A stretch of 13,053 nucleotides of DNA from Bacteroidales bacterium UBA1410 (GTDB lineage Bacteria > Bacteroidota > Bacteroidia > Bacteroidales > Dysgonomonadaceae), in assembly GCA_002305015.1 (NCBI GenBank), contig DBPW01000004.1, positions 1 through 13,053 on the forward strand, given 5' to 3'. The notes below the pieces were generated by a model. It was not told where the DNA came from. It did not search any database and saw nothing but the letters and a program-made list of their open reading frames with translations. The position numbers and the translations under genes were made by a program. Below, piece after piece: positions 1 through 8,131 of the stretch. Positions within the stretch are counted from its first letter, which is position 1; every line of letters begins with the position of its first letter.

Positions 1-2909
1 TAAACAATTTACGTATGAAAAAAAGTGATATTTCCGGAGCTTCTGTTTCTTTAGGAGAAAGTGTGATAAAAAGTTCAATAATTACCAATATTGATCAAGC
101 TTTGCAAGGCAGAGCAGCCGGAGTAACTGCAGTTATGACATCTGGTGCACCGGGTTCTTCTGTATCAATAAGAGTAAGAGGTCAATCAACTATTAATGCA
201 AATGCTGAACCACTTTATGTAATAGATGGTGTTATTGTTCAAGGAGGGGGAAGTAGTGGGGCTTCTTTTGGACTCGGGGATGCATTAGGTAATGGACCTA
301 TTTCAACAATTTCACCACTTTCTACGATTAATCCTGCAGACATTTTATCTATGGAAATTTTGAAAGATGCCTCAGCAACAGCTATCTATGGAGCTCAAGG
401 GGCAAATGGGGTTGTTTTGATAACAACTAAAAGAGGGAAAGCCGGTCAAGCAAGATTTAATTATGAGGGAATGTTTGGAGTTCAGCGTCAAGCAGCACGG
501 ATTGATATGATGAATCTAAGAGAATTTGCTGAATATAGCAATTCTGTTGCTCAGGAGAATAATACCTTGGATAGCCGTCTGGAATTTTTGGATCCTAGCT
601 TGTTGGGCGCAGGTACGAATTGGCAGGATGCTATTTTTAGACATGCTCCTATGTATCAGCATCAGTTATCTGCTCAAGGAGGAACTGAAGCGGTAAAATA
701 CTATGTTTCCGGATCATTTATGAATCAGGACGGTACTATTATAGGAACAACATTTGATCGATATTCGTTTCGAACAAATTTGGATGCTCAATTAAAAAAA
801 TGGCTAAAGCTGGGTGTTAATGCTATGTATTCTAATACTGATGAAAGGTTAGGGTTGGCAGACAGTGACGAAGGTATCATAAATTATTCACTTTTAACAC
901 CTCCGGATATTCCAATTTATGATTTGGATGGAAATTATGCCAGTGTAGTACGAGAAGGGTACACAAGAATAAATCCTATAGGCATGGCTCTCGATGAAGA
1001 TATTCTATTAGGTAGAAGCAAATTAAATGGTAATATATTTGCGGATGTAACTCCTTTGGAGAATCTTATATGGCATACTGAAATTGGTTTCGATATCGGC
1101 AATTCGCGCGCAGAACGATTTGAACCTGCTGTAACTTATGGAAACTGGAGTCGCGATATTAATATGAGTTCCATCCAAAGGAATAATAATCTTTTTTGGC
1201 AATTAAAGAATTATTTGACGTACTCTGGAGAAAAAAACGAACATCGATATACATTGATGATTGGGCAAGATTTATGGGAGTCAAGTTGGGAATATGAGGG
1301 GGTAACCGCATCAAGTCTTCCTTCGAATGATATCCATAATCCAAGTTTAGGATCTAACCCGCAGATAAGTTCAGGATTCGGTAGTAGCGCGATGGCTTCG
1401 TTTTTTGGTCGAGCCACATATAATTATGGTGATCGATATATGGGAACCTATACTTACCGAAAAGACGGGTCTTCTAATTTTGGGCCTAAAAATCGTTGGG
1501 CAGGATTTCATGCGTTTGCCGTTTCCTGGCGTTTTACAAATGAAGAGTTTTTCAAATCGTTGACTCATATTATGAGTAATGGGAAAATTCGTATAGGATG
1601 GGGTCAGACAGGAAATTCTAATATTGGAGGGTATAAATGGGGTGCTTCGATTTCAAAAATGCCTTCCGGGCTCGGATTAGGATATCGTCAATCGAATATT
1701 GCAAATCCTTACATTAAATGGGAAACACAAGAGCAATGGAATATAGGACTTGATCTATCTTTTCTTGATGGTAGAATTGATCTTGTTATCGATGGTTATG
1801 ATAAGACTTCTTCCGATATGTTGATGCAATTGCAACTTCCTTCATATTTAGGTACACGGGGAAATGCGTCTTCTGCTTTGGCTGCTCCTTATGGTAATTA
1901 TGGGACGATTAATAATAAGGGTTTGGAATTTACTTTAACAACACATAATTTTAGAGGTAAATTCGTGTGGGATACAGATTTCCAAATGTCTTTTAACCGA
2001 AACAAACTCGTCGCACTTGATGGAACAGAATCAGCTCATATTGAGGGTTATGGGCAGTGGAGCGACGTAGTGACCGTCACCAATGTAGGAGATCCTTTAT
2101 ATAATTTTTATGGCTATAAAGTTGCAGGAGTTTATAAGGATTTGGAAGATTTACAAAATTCTCCAAAACCAGAGAAATATCCTTCTGACGGTATTTTTAA
2201 TCGGTATAATACTACGTGGGTAGGAGATTTAAAATTCGAAGATATTAGTGGACCTGAAGGAAAACCAGATGGCGTTATTGATACTTATGATAGGACAAAT
2301 ATCGGATCCCCTTGGCCTAAGTTTACCTTTGGCTTTAATAATACCTTTCAATTTAAGAACATTGATTTGTCTATTTTTATAAATGGTTCTTATGGCAATA
2401 AAGTATTTAATTATCTGGATATGCATTTGTCGAGTATGACAAGTGTTTGGGATAATCAGCTGAAAAAAGTTACTCAGCGGGCGCGCTTGGAGCCGATAGA
2501 TCCCGATAAAGCTTATCCGACTGTAGTTAATGGTGTTACCGTTAATAATTGGTTTGACGATATAACTAATGTAAAAGTTTCTAATTTTGATACAGCTATT
2601 CCACGAGCTATAGCGAATGATCCGAATGACAACAACCGCATCAGTGATAGATATATTGAAGATGGTTCTTACATTCGCATTAAGAATATTGCAGTTGGTT
2701 ATTCTTTACCTTCGTCAGTTGTACGAAAATGGAAAATTGAGAATCTTAGAATATATGCCAACATTCAGAATTTATACACCTTTACCGGGTATAGTGGCTA
2801 CGATCCTGAAGTAGGTGCAAGTACGGCAAGTCCTAACGTTTTTGGTCTGGATAATGGGCGTTATCCTTCTCCTCAAGTCTATTCTTTTGGATTAAGCTTA
2901 TCTTTTTAA
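1..2909 (+). CDS. SusC/RagA-like TonB-dependent outer membrane transporter, 5' end outside window
   Basis: Imports glycan oligosaccharides across the outer membrane, powered by TonB-ExbBD, with SusD as its lid. The frame is open to the left edge (first whole codon at base 3) and the protein lacks the signal peptide and carboxypeptidase-regulatory-like domain expected of this family. The ATG at 15 is therefore an internal methionine in the KKSD(I/L)(S/T)G segment that normally follows them. Counting from that Met, the plug covers about residues 12-145 and includes SIRVRGQ (51-57), the family signature PLYVIDGV (66-73), and EILKDASATAIYGAQGANGV (114-133). The rest is an aromatic-rich 22-strand-type beta barrel ending in LSLSF, with the terminal Phe usual for outer-membrane barrels. 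About 960 residues are visible; complete members are usually 1000-1100. The susD-like gene follows after 11 bp. The substrate is inferred from neighbouring enzymes, not from this sequence. Confidence 0.97.
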   Translation, partial: NNLRMKKSDISGASVSLGESVIKSSIITNIDQALQGRAAGVTAVMTSGAPGSSVSIRVRGQSTINANAEPLYVIDGVIVQGGGSSGASFGLGDALGNGPISTISPLSTINPADILSMEILKDASATAIYGAQGANGVVLITTKRGKAGQARFNYEGMFGVQRQAARIDMMNLREFAEYSNSVAQENNTLDSRLEFLDPSLLGAGTNWQDAIFRHAPMYQHQLSAQGGTEAVKYYVSGSFMNQDGTIIGTTFDRYSFRTNLDAQLKKWLKLGVNAMYSNTDERLGLADSDEGIINYSLLTPPDIPIYDLDGNYASVVREGYTRINPIGMALDEDILLGRSKLNGNIFADVTPLENLIWHTEIGFDIGNSRAERFEPAVTYGNWSRDINMSSIQRNNNLFWQLKNYLTYSGEKNEHRYTLMIGQDLWESSWEYEGVTASSLPSNDIHNPSLGSNPQISSGFGSSAMASFFGRATYNYGDRYMGTYTYRKDGSSNFGPKNRWAGFHAFAVSWRFTNEEFFKSLTHIMSNGKIRIGWGQTGNSNIGGYKWGASISKMPSGLGLGYRQSNIANPYIKWETQEQWNIGLDLSFLDGRIDLVIDGYDKTSSDMLMQLQLPSYLGTRGNASSALAAPYGNYGTINNKGLEFTLTTHNFRGKFVWDTDFQMSFNRNKLVALDGTESAHIEGYGQWSDVVTVTNVGDPLYNFYGYKVAGVYKDLEDLQNSPKPEKYPSDGIFNRYNTTWVGDLKFEDISGPEGKPDGVIDTYDRTNIGSPWPKFTFGFNNTFQFKNIDLSIFINGSYGNKVFNYLDMHLSSMTSVWDNQLKKVTQRARLEPIDPDKAYPTVVNGVTVNNWFDDITNVKVSNFDTAIPRAIANDPNDNNRISDRYIEDGSYIRIKNIAVGYSLPSSVVRKWKIENLRIYANIQNLYTFTGYSGYDPEVGASTASPNVFGLDNGRYPSPQVYSFGLSLSF

Positions 2910-2920
2910 AAATCAAAAAT

Positions 2921-4606
2921 ATGAAAGAATATAAAAGTACCATAAAAAAATTTTTGTATGCCTTACTTATTATAGGTGGGTTAAATTCGTGTGGCGATTT
3001 TCTTGATCGTCCTACCGAAGATACATATACTGTTGATAGTTTTTACAAGACCGATGAACAGTGCTTTCAGGCTGTAAATCCTGTTTATAATTCTCCTTGG
3101 TATGATTTCCAACGTGGATTTTTTAAAGTAGGAGAGGTATTGGCGGGTAATTATTATTGGGGCCAATCGCCTTATTTGACGTTTACTATTAATTCTACAG
3201 ATGAAGATCTTGTAAACATGTCGGCTTCTTTATGGTCAGTGAATGCTTACTGTAATAGTATTTTAGAGAATATTGATATGAAAGCTGGATCGAATGTGAA
3301 AGAAGAAACAAAGAAGACAGTAAAGGGAGAAGCTCTTGTATGGAAAGCGATGGCTTATTTTTATCTGGTTCGTACTTTCGGCGCTGTGCCCATTATTCAT
3401 AATAATTCTACCACAATCGCAGAAGGTAATTATAATAACCTTTACAAAGCAACAATTCCCAATGTTTATGATTATATCACCATGACACTGGAGAAAGCAA
3501 TTGAATGGTTACCCGAGAAAAATCAGGCAGGTCGTATTGATAAATATTCTGCTTACGGATTGCTTGCAAAAGTGTATCTCACTAAGGCGGGATATGGTAT
3601 GAATGGTTCTCGGCGACAGGAAGATTTGGATAAAGCAGCCTTATATGCAGGAAAAGTGATTGAAGAAAGTGGACGATCATTATTGCCGGTCTATTCCGAC
3701 ATTTTTAGATTAAAGAACAATTTTAGTGAGGAAAGTTTAATAGCTTGGCATTGGGTAGTTTCTAACCAATGGACTTCGCAAAATTCTTTACAATCCGACT
3801 TGGGAATACAAGGGTTTGATGAATATGGTGCAACATGGGGAGGATGGAATGGGCCTTCAGTGGATTTGCAAGATGCTTTTAACGAAGATGCGCTCAGTCT
3901 GACTAGAAACAATATTGATGATCGTAGAAAAGCAACTATGATGATGTATGGCGACAAATATGAGTATTTCTGGGTAGACAAAGGAGGTTTCGACTATACC
4001 GAATTTGCTGTAAATAGCATGGAATACCAAAGTGCAGTTGGTGCAAATGAAGTAAAGCATTTGGTTGGTAACGATAACGATCACGTTATCGGAACAGGAA
4101 CACATATGGCTCGCATGGCTACTAGTCTAAGTACGCATCTACTTCGTCTTGCAGATGTTTATTTAATTTATGCCGAGGCAGTTTTAGGAAATAGTTCTTC
4201 TACTTCAGACCCTAAGGCCTTAAAAGCCTTTAATGATGTCAGAAGTAGATCAATTAAAGGATATGAACCAAAAACATCCATTACTTGGGATGATATATGG
4301 CAAGAACGTCGCCTTGAGTTGGCTTGTGAAGGTGATAGATGGTATGATTATGTGCGTTGGCATTATTATGAACCGGCAAAAGCTATAGCTGAAATCAAAG
4401 CACAAAGAAGAGGTTCCTACAATGGGCTTGGTCAGTATTACAAATCAGGTACACTGGATCCTTCCGTAACATATTATAGTCCCAATAACATTCCAAATAT
4501 AAAGGATGCTCATTTTCAACTTCCATTTCCGGATACGGATTTGGCCATGAATCCAAATCTGTTAAAAGATCCTGTTGAATTTGATTTAAGTTCAATAAGT
4601 TATTAA
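2921..4606 (+). CDS. SusD/RagB-like glycan-binding outer membrane lipoprotein
   Basis: Cell-surface lipoprotein that caps the SusC barrel and binds the incoming oligosaccharide. It has 561 residues, a normal family size. The signal peptide is basic (KKF at 9-11) then hydrophobic, with lipobox LNSC and the acylated Cys at residue 24, followed by the typical GDFLDRPTEDTY. The helical SusD/TPR-like scaffold includes the WKAMAYFYLVRTFGAVPII-type block (141-159). The C-terminal RagB/SusD part carries LLRLADVYLIYAEA (407-420), FNDVRSRS (437-444), IWQERRLELACEGDRWYD (459-476), and the terminal LPFPDTDLAMNPNL block (534-547). Aromatic-rich segments such as WGGWNG (306-311) may contribute to glycan binding, which is inference. 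It starts 11 bp after susC and is followed after 20 bp by the first SGBP gene, so the genes are very likely cotranscribed. Mannan specificity comes only from context. Confidence 0.96.
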   Translation: MKEYKSTIKKFLYALLIIGGLNSCGDFLDRPTEDTYTVDSFYKTDEQCFQAVNPVYNSPWYDFQRGFFKVGEVLAGNYYWGQSPYLTFTINSTDEDLVNMSASLWSVNAYCNSILENIDMKAGSNVKEETKKTVKGEALVWKAMAYFYLVRTFGAVPIIHNNSTTIAEGNYNNLYKATIPNVYDYITMTLEKAIEWLPEKNQAGRIDKYSAYGLLAKVYLTKAGYGMNGSRRQEDLDKAALYAGKVIEESGRSLLPVYSDIFRLKNNFSEESLIAWHWVVSNQWTSQNSLQSDLGIQGFDEYGATWGGWNGPSVDLQDAFNEDALSLTRNNIDDRRKATMMMYGDKYEYFWVDKGGFDYTEFAVNSMEYQSAVGANEVKHLVGNDNDHVIGTGTHMARMATSLSTHLLRLADVYLIYAEAVLGNSSSTSDPKALKAFNDVRSRSIKGYEPKTSITWDDIWQERRLELACEGDRWYDYVRWHYYEPAKAIAEIKAQRRGSYNGLGQYYKSGTLDPSVTYYSPNNIPNIKDAHFQLPFPDTDLAMNPNLLKDPVEFDLSSISY

Positions 4607-4626
4607 TTTCAAATGAGAAAATTGAT

Positions 4627-5865
4627 ATGAAAAACATTAAGAAAAAAAGATACGGTCAAATACTGATAAGTGGCTTAATTTTGTTTATTGGAATCTTATC
4701 ACAGGCGTGTGATGATAATCCGGATAAATATGTTATAACAGATGGTATCCCTGAAGTTTATTATATTAGAGTTCCAAATCCTGAGTCATCCGATTCGCTT
4801 TTAGTAGCAGCTTATATGAATAATACCATTGCATTAATAGGGGAAAATCTTACCAGTATCAAAGAAATGTGGTTTAATGATAAAAAAGCGATATTAAATT
4901 CAAGTTTTATCACGTATAACACATTGCTTGTGAATGTTCCGAATGAAATTCCTTCCGTTGTATCAAACAAGATTTATATGATAACAAAGAATAACGATAC
5001 TATTGCCTACGATTTTTCTGTACTTGTGCCTGCGCCCGTTGTTTCAAGCATTTCGTGTGAATATGCACATGATGGTGATATTGCAACTCTTTATGGAGAT
5101 TACTTTATTGACGATCCGAATGTTCCGTTAACCATAAGTATGCCCGGTAATATTTCTGTTACGGAAATTATAAGCATCGAAAAGACTAAAATTGTTTTCA
5201 AAATTCCCAATGGATCTCAAAAAGGGTACATCAACGTAAAGTCAATTTATGGAACCGGACGATCGAAATTCCAATTCAGAGATGACAGGGGTATTATTCT
5301 TGATTGGGATACGAAAGATGCCTCAGGTGGATGGCGCGCAGGTAAAATAGCCAACAGCAATCCCGAAGGAATAAGTGGAAATTACGTTTATTTTTCTGGT
5401 GCTTTAAAAGGCGATTTATCAACGTGGGATGAAGATAATTTTTCATTCAATTTGTGGGGAATAGCCAATGGTCGTCCTGAAGGAGATTTGTTTGCCATTC
5501 CTGTAGATCAGGCTCAGCTCAAATTTGAGGTAAATGTGACTCAATCTTGGTCTGCTTGCGCCTTGCAAATGATTTTTACTCCGTGGTCAACCAAAGACAC
5601 CAATGGTTATATTGCAGATGGGGTCACGCCGAGGGGTTTGTGGAGACCTTGGGAATCAAGTGGATCTTATCAAACTGATGGATGGATAACTGTATCTTTC
5701 CCACTCAAAGACTTCAAATATGACCATACGGGGAAAGCGCTTCAAGTAGCGGGGGAAGGAAATTATGGAGGCTTAACTTTCTTTGTTTATCACGGAGGAA
5801 TTGCCGGTACAGACTGTACTCCATATATTTGTATTGACAACATTAGGGTGGTTCCGATTGAATAA
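4627..5865 (+). CDS. Surface glycan-binding lipoprotein with two IPT/TIG-like domains (SGBP 1)
   Basis: Predicted non-catalytic polysaccharide-binding lipoprotein on the cell surface, in the position taken by SusE/F or SGBP-B genes. It has 412 residues. The signal is KNIKKKRYG plus a hydrophobic stretch, with lipobox LSQAC and Cys28. Two Ig-like segments of the IPT/TIG type lie at about 42-135 (ALIGENLTSIKEMWFN) and 136-217 (ATLYGDYF...). They probably act as a spacer. The C-terminal domain at about 222-412 is beta-rich with many aromatics (GGWRAG, LWRPW, YGGLTFFVYHGG) and ends in ICIDNIRVVP. It resembles the SGBP-B glycan-binding domain family first described for xyloglucan PULs; this family assignment is by recall. 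No glycosidase motif is visible. It lies 20 bp after susD and 23 bp before a second, longer SGBP whose C-terminal domain is related. Confidence 0.85.
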   Translation: MKNIKKKRYGQILISGLILFIGILSQACDDNPDKYVITDGIPEVYYIRVPNPESSDSLLVAAYMNNTIALIGENLTSIKEMWFNDKKAILNSSFITYNTLLVNVPNEIPSVVSNKIYMITKNNDTIAYDFSVLVPAPVVSSISCEYAHDGDIATLYGDYFIDDPNVPLTISMPGNISVTEIISIEKTKIVFKIPNGSQKGYINVKSIYGTGRSKFQFRDDRGIILDWDTKDASGGWRAGKIANSNPEGISGNYVYFSGALKGDLSTWDEDNFSFNLWGIANGRPEGDLFAIPVDQAQLKFEVNVTQSWSACALQMIFTPWSTKDTNGYIADGVTPRGLWRPWESSGSYQTDGWITVSFPLKDFKYDHTGKALQVAGEGNYGGLTFFVYHGGIAGTDCTPYICIDNIRVVPIE

Positions 5866-5888
5866 ATAATCCATAAATCTTAAAAAAT

Positions 5889-8003
5889 ATGCAAACACAT
5901 AAAAATAAATGGTATTCATGGCTGATAATTTTTATATTGATTATTAGTGGAGGTTTATATACCGGATGCGATAATGAAGAAGCCGTCGACACTTCGATAA
6001 TTTTAAAAGCATTTGGTCCATCACCTGCCTTAAGAGGTGGTGAACTCAGGTTCATAGGGAGCAATCTCGATAAAGTTACAGCTGTAGTTTTTCAGGGTCT
6101 GACATCTGGGGAAACAGTAGAAGTTAGTGAAATTGAAGTTGTCAACGAAAGAGAAATTCGGGTTACCATTCCTCAGAATGCTGGTTTGGGTAAAGTAACC
6201 TTAAAAACGCCACAAGGAGATATTCAAACATTAACTTCTCTAACCTTTTTGGAACCTATATCCATTAGCAGTGTTACACCGACTACTTTAAGAGCCGGTC
6301 AAATACTCACCGTAAAAGGAGAATACCTGAATTTGATTAAAAAAGTAATCTTTGTTGACAATGTTGAGGTGGAATCAAAAGATTTTATATCTCAGTCACG
6401 AGAACAATTGCAAGTAAGGGTTCCGGATGAAGCTCAAACAGGAAAAATCATTTTATCGAATGGAGAAGAAATACCTATTGAAATCTACTCTAACGAAGTA
6501 ATCAATATTATTTTACCTACATTCGTAGAATTTTCTCCTGTTACTGTAAAACCGGGAAATAACATTAATATTACAGGTACAAATCTGGACTTGGTAGCTG
6601 GCGTTAAGTTTGGCGGAGATATAATAGTGAATGAAGTTATTTTGAATGTTGATTCCACGCTAATTACAGTAACTGTACCATTTGAAGCCCAGGATGATAC
6701 AGTAAAATTGATTACCAAATCAGGTCTCGAGGTGAAAGGAAACAAGAAACTGATTACTGTAATACCATCAAATCTTATTGTTAGTCCAACAATAGTTAAA
6801 AATGGCAATACGTTGACTATTAAAGGTAAAGATTTGGATTTGGTTGCAAGCATAAAATTTGGTGATATAGAGGGACAAATTAATGCCAAATCAGAAACGG
6901 AAATCTCGGTAATAGTGCCGGAAACAGCCAATTCAAAAGTGGCAACGCTTGTTACTTTCTCCACTAAAACGATAGATACGCCTGAATTTAGTTATGTAAA
7001 GCCTAAAATTACAGCGTTATCTCCGAATTCATTAATGGCAGGAAGTGAATTGACCGTTAACGGAAGTGACTTGGATTTGATAAGGGAAGTGATATTCCCG
7101 TCTGCTACTAAGACCGTGAATGTTGAACCAAGTTCATCTACCTCATTTGTTGTTAATGTTCCAACTGATGCAACAAGTGGCATTGTAAAATTTGTTACAG
7201 TGAATGGAACCGAAATTTCATCTCCAAGTGAACTCACGGTAACCGAAGCCGATATTCCGGTTATAACAAGCATCCCCGCAAGTGCAAAACCGGGTCAATT
7301 GCTGGTTATTCAAGGAACAAAATTAAATTTGGTTGAATCGGTTATTTTCCAGAATAATGTGAAAGCAACCCAATTTGGAACTCGTTCGGCAACCTTGCTG
7401 GAGGTTTATGTACCTGAAAATGCCGCAAAAGGTGCAGTAACTTTAAAGTTGATCACTTTTGCAGGAAAAGAAGTTTCTGTTCCAATAACTATCAGTGGAA
7501 CCGATCCTATTACCGATCCCAGTTATGTATTTTTTGATTTTGACGGGAAAAATTCGTGGTGGGGAAATTATGGCTCAGTAGAAAATGATCCTGAACTATC
7601 GTTGAGTGGAAACTATTTCCGAATCAATCAGGATTTGCCATCCGGTTGGGTTGATTTCTTCTGGAGAAATAGCCAGAACGATCTAAAAGTTGATGGTGTA
7701 ACAGTTGATGAATGGGCTGTAAAAATGGATGTCAATGTTTTGGGCGGAACGACGATGGCATTTAAATTTCGTCTCAAAGGTAGTGATGGGGATTTCTGGG
7801 CCATCATTCCCGGAATGGAAAATAGAGGTGGTTGGTACACAGTAACTATTCCTTTAACGGATTTCAAAGATAATGACGGATATGGAACAAACATTTTACC
7901 AAACGTTCAAAACATTACACAAGATTTCGGACTGGCTACGGCAGGAGATGCAGGATTTGTGAATATGTGCATCGATAATGTTCGTTTTGAAAAAATAAAG
8001 TAA
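5889..8003 (+). CDS. Large surface glycan-binding lipoprotein with six IPT/TIG repeats (SGBP 2)
   Basis: Predicted surface polysaccharide-binding lipoprotein of 704 residues. The signal peptide ends in lipobox LYTGC, with Cys27 followed by DNEEAVDT. Six consecutive IPT/TIG immunoglobulin-like repeats follow at about 37-121, 122-203, 208-292, 293-370, 371-453 and 456-537. Each begins with a P-x-x-(L/V/A)-(R/K/M)-x-G turn, then a beta strand, then the (N/D)LxLVxxVxF strand signature. The C-terminal domain at about 545-704 starts FFDFDGKNSWWGNYG and ends CIDNVRFEKIK. It shares blocks with SGBP 1 (SGNY, GWxTVxxPLxDF, CIDNxR), so it is probably the glycan-binding module, with exposed Trp residues (W557, W558, W587, W592). 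The Ig string probably holds this module away from the membrane. Last gene of the four-gene uptake block; a terminator-like hairpin follows 15 bp after the stop. No catalytic motif was seen. Confidence 0.86.
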   Translation: MQTHKNKWYSWLIIFILIISGGLYTGCDNEEAVDTSIILKAFGPSPALRGGELRFIGSNLDKVTAVVFQGLTSGETVEVSEIEVVNEREIRVTIPQNAGLGKVTLKTPQGDIQTLTSLTFLEPISISSVTPTTLRAGQILTVKGEYLNLIKKVIFVDNVEVESKDFISQSREQLQVRVPDEAQTGKIILSNGEEIPIEIYSNEVINIILPTFVEFSPVTVKPGNNINITGTNLDLVAGVKFGGDIIVNEVILNVDSTLITVTVPFEAQDDTVKLITKSGLEVKGNKKLITVIPSNLIVSPTIVKNGNTLTIKGKDLDLVASIKFGDIEGQINAKSETEISVIVPETANSKVATLVTFSTKTIDTPEFSYVKPKITALSPNSLMAGSELTVNGSDLDLIREVIFPSATKTVNVEPSSSTSFVVNVPTDATSGIVKFVTVNGTEISSPSELTVTEADIPVITSIPASAKPGQLLVIQGTKLNLVESVIFQNNVKATQFGTRSATLLEVYVPENAAKGAVTLKLITFAGKEVSVPITISGTDPITDPSYVFFDFDGKNSWWGNYGSVENDPELSLSGNYFRINQDLPSGWVDFFWRNSQNDLKVDGVTVDEWAVKMDVNVLGGTTMAFKFRLKGSDGDFWAIIPGMENRGGWYTVTIPLTDFKDNDGYGTNILPNVQNITQDFGLATAGDAGFVNMCIDNVRFEKIK
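5997..7499 (+). repeat. Six tandem IPT/TIG protein repeats inside SGBP 2
   Basis: The repeats are visible at protein level. The strand motifs NLDKVTAVVF, LNLIKKVIF, LDLVAGVKF, LDLVASIKF, LDLIREVIF and LNLVESVIF recur with a spacing of roughly 79-89 residues. Repeats 2-6 look more alike to each other than to repeat 1. At the DNA level I see no long identical stretches, so this is a diverged array rather than a fresh duplication. Confidence 0.8.
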
Positions 8004-8018
8004 AAAAATAGATTGTTG

Positions 8019-8075
8019 GAGAGGGTGTCAAAAAAATTATTGAGTATTGATTTTTATGACATCCTCTTTTTTCTT
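8019..8075 (+). terminator. Intrinsic terminator-like hairpin after the SusCD/SGBP block
   Basis: Left arm GAGGGTGTCA (8021-8030) pairs with right arm TGACATCCTC (8057-8066), nine Watson-Crick pairs plus one G-T wobble. The stem can extend inward because AAAAAA (8031-8036) faces TTTTT (8051-8055), with one unpaired base at 8056. The right arm is followed directly by TTTTTTCTTGTTTTT. It lies 15 bp after the SGBP 2 stop and well before the next gene start. It would end or attenuate transcription between the uptake genes and the enzyme genes. Confidence 0.78.
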
Positions 8076-8131
8076 GTTTTTCTCATATTTTATTTAGCTT
8101 GGGATATTGTACTATTTCGAAATTTATGCTC

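Noticed and set aside
15..17. ATG at 15 as the start of the SusC gene
   Set aside because: The frame continues open to the window edge, there is no signal peptide after this Met, and the sequence matches the middle of the SusC N-terminal region.
6485..6964. Minus-strand open frame of 159 codons inside SGBP 2
   Set aside because: It is antisense to the TIG repeats, resembles no protein I recognise, and is explained as a shadow of repetitive beta-strand coding sequence.
8019..8075. Hairpin read as a small insertion element remnant, since similar GAGGGTGTC ends occur in some insertion sequences
   Set aside because: It is only about 57 bp, has no flanking target duplication that I can see, and its stem plus T-run placed right after a stop codon is better explained as a terminator.
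8099..8101. TTG start for the first GH26
   Set aside because: It would put about eleven residues before a clean lipoprotein signal that begins at ATG 8126 or 8132.
8076..8131. Bacteroidota promoter (TTTG and TAnnTTTG) for the enzyme block
   Set aside because: Only partial matches such as TATTTAGC and TACTATTTC are present, with poor spacing, so I cannot assign one.
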